Assembly (NCBI GenBank): GCA_050694015.1 | Contig: JBOGWY010000206.1 | Coordinates: 1 to 10,112 of the forward strand | DNA: 10,112 nt | Source: JBOGWY01 sp050694015 | Lineage (GTDB): Bacteria > Actinomycetota > CADDZG01 > WHSQ01 | Reading direction: 5' to 3' | Shown: piece after piece, positions 7,202 through 10,112 of the stretch | Layout: each line of letters opens with the position of its first letter | Numbering within the stretch: the first letter of the stretch is position 1 | Program-made: the position numbers and the translations under genes | The notes under the pieces: model-generated | The model's input: the letters and a program-made list of their open reading frames with translations, nothing else | Told to the model about the DNA's origin: nothing | The model's database searches: none

Positions 7202-7789
7202 ATGATCCTCGGACTTGTTGTGGCGTGCATCGCTGCAACTGTCGCGATCTTCCGAGGGGGCTCCCTAGTTCGACTCGCGGAGACGAGGGTCAGCGGGATT
7301 GTGTTGCTCGTCGTCGCCGTCGCTGTCCAAGTGGCCGCGGTCACCATTTCGTCGGCGCAGGATCTTGGCGAGACCACAGTGGCGCTCATCTTCCTGTTCG
7401 TAAATGCGTTGGTGGCCGCGTTCATCTACCAGAATCGTCGACTCCCTGGAATTTGGGTGCTGGCCGGCGGACTCCTCTTAAACACACTCGTCATAGCGGC
7501 GAACGGCGGGATGCCGATGGCGCAGACTGCAGCGAACATCGCTGGGTTTGGTGACGACCTCGACCAGATCGATGTCGAGCACGAACTCATGACGCCCGCG
7601 ACCCGTCTGAAGGCTCTCGGAGACGTGATTCCCGTGCCGAGAGCGCAACTCGTCGTCAGTCTCGGCGACGTCCTGCTAGCACTCGGCATCGGTCGCTTCG
7701 TTTTCGTCCGTGCCCTCAAGCCGGGGAGCGCGACTGCCACACCACCGCCTTTCCCGCAGGTTCCGTTACCTAGAGAGGGGAGGGGGTGA
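7202..7789 (+). CDS. DUF5317 family multi-pass membrane protein
   Basis: A 195-aa integral membrane protein of unknown function. Hydrophobic segments lie at about 1-17, 31-50, 58-76, 83-101 and 150-170, giving about five membrane spans. Family hallmarks I recognise are NGGMPM (101-106), the conserved block ELMTPATRLKALGDVIP (128-144) and the following VVSLGDVLLALG (151-162). The C-terminus is a Pro-rich tail, probably disordered. The gene starts a new unit after the HD-GYP gene and is followed 4 bp later by a tiny membrane ORF, so the two are almost surely co-transcribed. The start at ATG 7202 fits a purine-rich GGGCGGCGG immediately upstream, although the spacing is tight. No enzymatic residues are evident. 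Confidence 0.85.
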   Translation: MILGLVVACIAATVAIFRGGSLVRLAETRVSGIVLLVVAVAVQVAAVTISSAQDLGETTVALIFLFVNALVAAFIYQNRRLPGIWVLAGGLLLNTLVIAANGGMPMAQTAANIAGFGDDLDQIDVEHELMTPATRLKALGDVIPVPRAQLVVSLGDVLLALGIGRFVFVRALKPGSATATPPPFPQVPLPREGRG

Positions 7790-7793
7790 CCCT

Positions 7794-7883
7794 ATGAAGA
7801 ACGTCTACGTCCGACTCGCGGTTCTTGCCGCGTCGATCTCGGCATTCATGCTGACCGCCGGCGCAGCCATGCGCTGGAAGTAG
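7794..7883 (+). CDS. 29-aa single-pass membrane microprotein downstream of DUF5317
   Basis: This short ORF encodes 29 residues: a basic start (MKNVYVR), one hydrophobic stretch of about 19 residues (LAVLAASISAF to AGAA), and a basic end (MRWK). That is the shape of a small inner-membrane protein. A very strong ribosome binding site, GAGAGGGGAGGGGG (7773-7786), ends 7 bases before the ATG. It lies in the last codons of the DUF5317 gene, whose stop is only 4 bp upstream. An intrinsic terminator follows 8 bp after its TAG, so the ORF fills the end of the transcript exactly. I do not recognise a named family. It may be a partner of the DUF5317 protein, by position only. A cleaved signal peptide is unlikely because nothing would remain to be secreted. 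Confidence 0.65.
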   Translation: MKNVYVRLAVLAASISAFMLTAGAAMRWK

Positions 7884-7891
7884 TGACCCTT

Positions 7892-7921
7892 GAGGGGGCC
7901 TTCGGGCCCCTTCTTCTCTTT
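7892..7921 (+). terminator. Rho-independent terminator with UUCG loop
   Basis: The stem GGGGCC (7895-7900) and GGCCCC (7905-7910) closes on a TTCG tetraloop. It extends outward by three more pairs (one G-T wobble) to 7892 and 7913. A T-rich run (TTCTTCTCTTT, from 7911) follows. It ends the DUF5317-microprotein transcript and separates it from the CoA-binding operon. Confidence 0.9.
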
Positions 7922-7975
7922 GGGGCGGTCAAGTGACGGGTGATTTCGCCCGTGCCTGGGTAGGGAGAAACGCGT

Positions 7976-8001
7976 GGAACAAGCCCGGACCGGGAGTTGT
8001 T
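7976..8001 (+). promoter_or_regulatory. Candidate ECF (SigR/SigH-like) promoter, GGAAC-N18-GTT
   Basis: GGAAC at 7976-7980 is followed by exactly 18 bases and then GTT at 7999-8001. This matches the GGAAT/C-N18-GTT pattern of actinobacterial thiol-stress ECF sigma factors. A transcript starting about 8 bases later would leave a 5' leader of about 25 bases with AAAGG before the ATG at 8033. It sits directly between the preceding terminator and the CoA-binding gene, where a promoter is needed. Confidence 0.45.
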
Positions 8002-8032
8002 CACGCGAGTTCCCGACACGAAAGGCAGTGAT

Positions 8033-8455
8033 ATGGCCGAGCCCAGAGAGATCCTCGAACGGAGCCGCACCGTAGCGGTCGTCGGCGCGTCGACCGATGA
8101 GTCGAAGCCGTCGCACTCCGTTCCCGCGAGGTTGCAGCGCGCCGGCTTCAACGTGATCCCGGTGAACCCGAGCGGCAAGGAGATCCTCGGCCGTGTCGCG
8201 GCGAAGAGCCTGTCCGAGATCGACGAGCCGATCGATGTGGTCGAGGTGTTCCGGCCCGCCGAGGAGGCCCCCGAGATCGCCCGCGAGGCTGTGGCCGTCG
8301 GAGCCAAGACCTTGTGGCTGCAGCTCGGCATCCGCTCCGACGAAGCCCGCCGCATCGCGGAGGAAGGTGGGCTCGACTTCATCGAAGATCACTGCATGGG
8401 CCGCGAGCGCGACCGTTACGACATCACCAAAGAGCCGATGGACGTCGTCTCATGA
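8033..8455 (+). CDS. CoA-binding domain protein (YccU-like)
   Basis: A 140-aa single-domain protein with a Rossmann-like CoA-binding fold, like the N-terminal domain of succinyl-CoA synthetase alpha. Visible family features are the nucleotide-binding loop VAVVGAS (14-20), the NPSG turn (45-48), the strand IDVVEVFRP (67-75), WLQLGI (95-100) and the end motif EDHCMGRE (118-125) with Cys121. Proteins of this group bind CoA, and no reaction is established. The ATG at 8033 is chosen because AAAGG stands about 7 bases upstream; an in-frame start at 7997 would overlap the putative promoter. The stop overlaps the next start by ATGA, coupling it to the UBP zinc-finger protein. Cys121 and the predicted ECF promoter would be consistent with a redox or thiol-related role, which is inference. 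Confidence 0.9.
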   Translation: MAEPREILERSRTVAVVGASTDESKPSHSVPARLQRAGFNVIPVNPSGKEILGRVAAKSLSEIDEPIDVVEVFRPAEEAPEIAREAVAVGAKTLWLQLGIRSDEARRIAEEGGLDFIEDHCMGRERDRYDITKEPMDVVS

Positions 8456-8724
8456 GCGTGGAGATCTGCGACCACCTATCCAACGCGCACGCCAAAGAGC
8501 CGAACACGCGCGACGGATGCGAGGAGTGTCTCAAGATCGGTTCGGGATGGGTCCACCTGCGTGTGTGTCTTGAATGCGGCAAGGTCGGGTGTTGTGACAA
8601 CTCGCCCAACAAGCACGCAACGGCGCATTTCCACGAGACGCATCATCCGCTCGTACAGTCGCTAGAGCCGAACGAGGAGTGGGTCTATTGCTACGAGGAC
8701 GACATGGCCATCGAATCACTCTGA
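8452..8724 (+). CDS. UBP-type zinc-finger protein
   Basis: A 90-aa protein that is essentially one ubiquitin-protease-type (UBP/BUZ) zinc finger. Likely zinc ligands are Cys6, His8, Cys23, Cys26, Cys39, Cys42, Cys47 and His residues at 55, 61 and 65, in the pattern CDH...CEECL...CLECGKVGCC...H...H...HHP. The typical ending HPLVQSLEPNEEWVYCYED is present. In eukaryotes this fold binds the C-terminus of ubiquitin. Bacterial members have no known ligand, and most actinobacteria lack ubiquitin, so the partner is unknown. The ATG at 8452 overlaps the CoA-binding gene stop, so the two are translated from one mRNA. Eight or more Cys/His residues in so small a protein also make it a candidate redox-sensitive element. 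Confidence 0.92.
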   Translation: MSVEICDHLSNAHAKEPNTRDGCEECLKIGSGWVHLRVCLECGKVGCCDNSPNKHATAHFHETHHPLVQSLEPNEEWVYCYEDDMAIESL

Positions 8725-8730
8725 GGAGGA

Positions 8731-8763
8731 GCGACCCGCCGGCCTGGTAGGTCGGGCGGGCGG
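8731..8763. terminator. GC-rich hairpin between convergent genes, possible bidirectional terminator
   Basis: CCCGCC (8735-8740) pairs with GGCGGG (8755-8760), with a partly paired inner stem. It lies in the 39-bp gap between the UBP gene and the minus-strand baeRF gene, both of which end here. No T-run follows on either strand, so the call rests on position and stem only. Confidence 0.4.
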
Positions 8764-9861
8764 TTACGCGTAGCGGAGGAGCCCGCCCACTCCTTCGGCC
8801 GGGCCGACTTCGTCGCTGAGATCCGGCAGCACGTAGACCCGGGCCCCCGTACCCAGCGCGGCCCGCACGAGTACCGCGTCGAGAGCGCCGTCGACGACAT
8901 CCGTGACCCCGATCGTGGTCAGCGCGTTCTTCGACGACGATGCCTGGGTCAGATCCGACGGCGAGAACCACGCGGTCCCCCCGACCCGAGACCGTGTGAT
9001 CAGAAGGATGTTGACCTGAGCCCGCCCCAGCGCGTCGAGCGTCGCGTCGATGCCCTCGACGGCGAGGTCCTCCTGGCCCCGCTCCTCCTGGAACCTCTGC
9101 AGGGTCGTCTCGGTGACGGTCGCAACGTAGGCCGCGACGATCTTCTCGAGCTCGTCAGTCAGGTCTTCGACCCCGACCTCCTTGTTGTGTTCGAGTTCGA
9201 TGATGAGGTCGGCGGCGCGCTCACTCACGTTCTCCTTCAGGAACTGGATCGCGCGCACATCCCCCGCGATCACGACGAAGGCGATGGCCTCGGTCTGGAT
9301 GATCTTGTCGAGCTCATGCGCGACCTGCTTCGCGTTGTGGTCCCAGCTGTCTTCCGCGCGCCGTTGGAAGCGACGTTGCGACCACCCGCCCGGTGCGACC
9401 TTCTTGATCTCGTCGTCGTCGCCCTCGATCGTCTGCGAGTCCTCGATCTTGTCGCCGGAGATCACATGGATGTCGGCGCCCTCGCGATCGGCAGTCACGA
9501 CGGCGTAGCGAGGGCTGTCCTGCTGCCACTCGAGGAGTGGCACGAGGTCCGGAAGCGCGCCGACGGAGACGCGGTCGTCGACCCGTCGCGATAGGTACCG
9601 GCGGAACGCGAGAGAGCTGCCTTCTACGAAAGCAACGAGTCCGTCGCCCTTCTGCTGCGAGCTGGGGATCAGGTCGTCGAGAAGCTTCAGGCTTGCCTCG
9701 TCGGCACCCTTCTCGATCGCCTGGGCGCGCAGCGAGCGCCACCTGAGGCTCAGCTGCTCGGGGCCGTCCTCGGTCGCGGCTTCGATATCGAGATAGAGCG
9801 AGATGAACGGGCCCTCGAGTTCGAGGAGGGAGCGGAGCTCGGCGTTGAAGGTCTGCGTCAT
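8764..9861 (-). CDS. baeRF family 2 protein (bacterial release-factor-like, Rv2629-like)
   Basis: A 365-aa protein that I assign to the bacterial/archaeo-eukaryotic release-factor superfamily, family 2, which includes the Mycobacterium tuberculosis dormancy-region protein Rv2629. The middle of the protein carries the hallmark GGWSQRRFQRR (158-168), which occupies the place of the catalytic GGQ or Gln loop in eRF1/Vms1-type peptidyl-tRNA hydrolases. After it come helices rich in charged residues (HNAKQVAHELDKI) and a C-terminal domain ending DLSDEVGPAEGVGGLLRYA. The N-terminal start MTQTFNAELRSLLELEGPFISLYLD is natural and is preceded by GGGAGA at a good distance. Family members are thought to act on ribosomes or tRNA; no direct function is proven for this one. 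Transcription is convergent with the UBP gene and divergent from the small acidic ORF. Confidence 0.85.
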   Translation of the reverse strand: MTQTFNAELRSLLELEGPFISLYLDIEAATEDGPEQLSLRWRSLRAQAIEKGADEASLKLLDDLIPSSQQKGDGLVAFVEGSSLAFRRYLSRRVDDRVSVGALPDLVPLLEWQQDSPRYAVVTADREGADIHVISGDKIEDSQTIEGDDDEIKKVAPGGWSQRRFQRRAEDSWDHNAKQVAHELDKIIQTEAIAFVVIAGDVRAIQFLKENVSERAADLIIELEHNKEVGVEDLTDELEKIVAAYVATVTETTLQRFQEERGQEDLAVEGIDATLDALGRAQVNILLITRSRVGGTAWFSPSDLTQASSSKNALTTIGVTDVVDGALDAVLVRAALGTGARVYVLPDLSDEVGPAEGVGGLLRYA

Positions 9862-9954
9862 TTCGGTCTCCCGCGTGGGTCGGTTCGGTGTTTCTCCATA
9901 GATGCCCGGATAAGGCCCCGCCTAATCCCGCCTGCGGTGGTGTATGACGAGGCC
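9862..9954. promoter_or_regulatory. 93-bp divergent promoter region
   Basis: The gap between the start codons of the baeRF gene (minus) and the small acidic ORF (plus) must hold promoters for both. On the plus strand, TGTATGAC at 9941-9948 contains a -10-like TATGAC whose expected start point falls at or near the ATG at 9955, so that mRNA may be leaderless. No good -35 is visible. On the minus strand the ribosome binding site GGGAGA is clear, but no promoter element is convincing. Confidence 0.35.
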
Positions 9955-10107
9955 ATGAGCGCCGAAACTCCACGACCTCACGAGGAAGGCAAGCAGCACC
10001 CGATGATCCACGAGGGTGAGGATCCTGATCCCGTCGACACCAACGAGGACGCGGACGACAAGATCGAGGTTCTCGAACCGGATGGCGAAGAGTCACCCCA
10101 CGCCTGA
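9955..10107 (+). CDS. Small, highly acidic hypothetical protein (50 aa)
   Basis: This ORF encodes 50 residues, of which about 18 are Asp or Glu against about five Lys or Arg, with several Pro and His and almost no hydrophobic residues. It is probably intrinsically disordered. I do not recognise a family. A modest GAGG lies 3 bases before the ATG, too close for a standard ribosome binding site, and a -10-like TATGAC suggests a leaderless transcript. It is divergently transcribed from the baeRF gene. The ORF ends 5 bases before the window edge, so any operon partner lies outside. Support comes from the in-frame start and stop, the non-random acidic composition and the gene-sized gap it fills; without homologues it remains tentative. 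Confidence 0.55.
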   Translation: MSAETPRPHEEGKQHPMIHEGEDPDPVDTNEDADDKIEVLEPDGEESPHA

Positions 10108-10112
10108 TCTCG

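Overview
The window is GC-rich and densely coded. It reads like a chromosomal stretch from an actinobacterium, probably a poorly characterised lineage of Actinomycetota. The gene set suggests this: a DUF5317 membrane protein, a baeRF family 2 release-factor-like protein, a UBP-type zinc finger beside a CoA-binding protein, and a secreted subtilase with a tryptophan/lysine repeat tail. That taxonomic placement is inference. There is no rRNA, tRNA, CRISPR array, transposase or integrase in the window.

Layout. (1) Bases 1-1044 hold the 3' part of an AlkA-type DNA glycosylase gene, translationally coupled (ATGA) to an O6-alkylguanine-DNA alkyltransferase; together they repair alkylated bases. (2) Bases 1045-1374 are non-coding. 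They carry a perfect 10-bp palindrome and an 8-bp inverted repeat ahead of the next gene. (3) Bases 1375-3228 are one reading frame for an exported S8 (subtilisin-like) protease, cut by a single in-frame TAG at 2092-2094 between the catalytic His and Ser. (4) Bases 3254-7059 hold a large membrane hybrid sensor kinase (GAF, PAS, HisKA, HATPase, REC). It is coupled by ATGA to a response regulator with a REC domain and an HD-GYP domain, predicted to be a c-di-GMP phosphodiesterase. Protease, kinase and regulator lie close together on one strand and may form one operon linking extracellular proteolysis to c-di-GMP turnover. (5) Bases 7202-7883 hold a DUF5317 membrane protein followed 4 bp later by a 29-codon membrane microprotein with a very strong ribosome binding site, closed by a UUCG-loop terminator. 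(6) Bases 8033-8724 hold a CoA-binding protein coupled by ATGA to a UBP zinc-finger protein, behind a GGAAC-N18-GTT sequence that fits an ECF/SigR-type promoter. (7) On the minus strand, 8764-9861 encodes a baeRF family 2 protein. Divergent from it, 9955-10107 encodes a 50-aa very acidic protein of unknown function, possibly from a leaderless mRNA.

The observations most worth following up are the amber codon inside an otherwise intact subtilase gene, the protease-kinase-HD-GYP arrangement, the WxTMKWK repeat tail, the 29-aa companion of DUF5317, and the predicted ECF promoter. All family names come from recognising motifs by eye; no database search was run.
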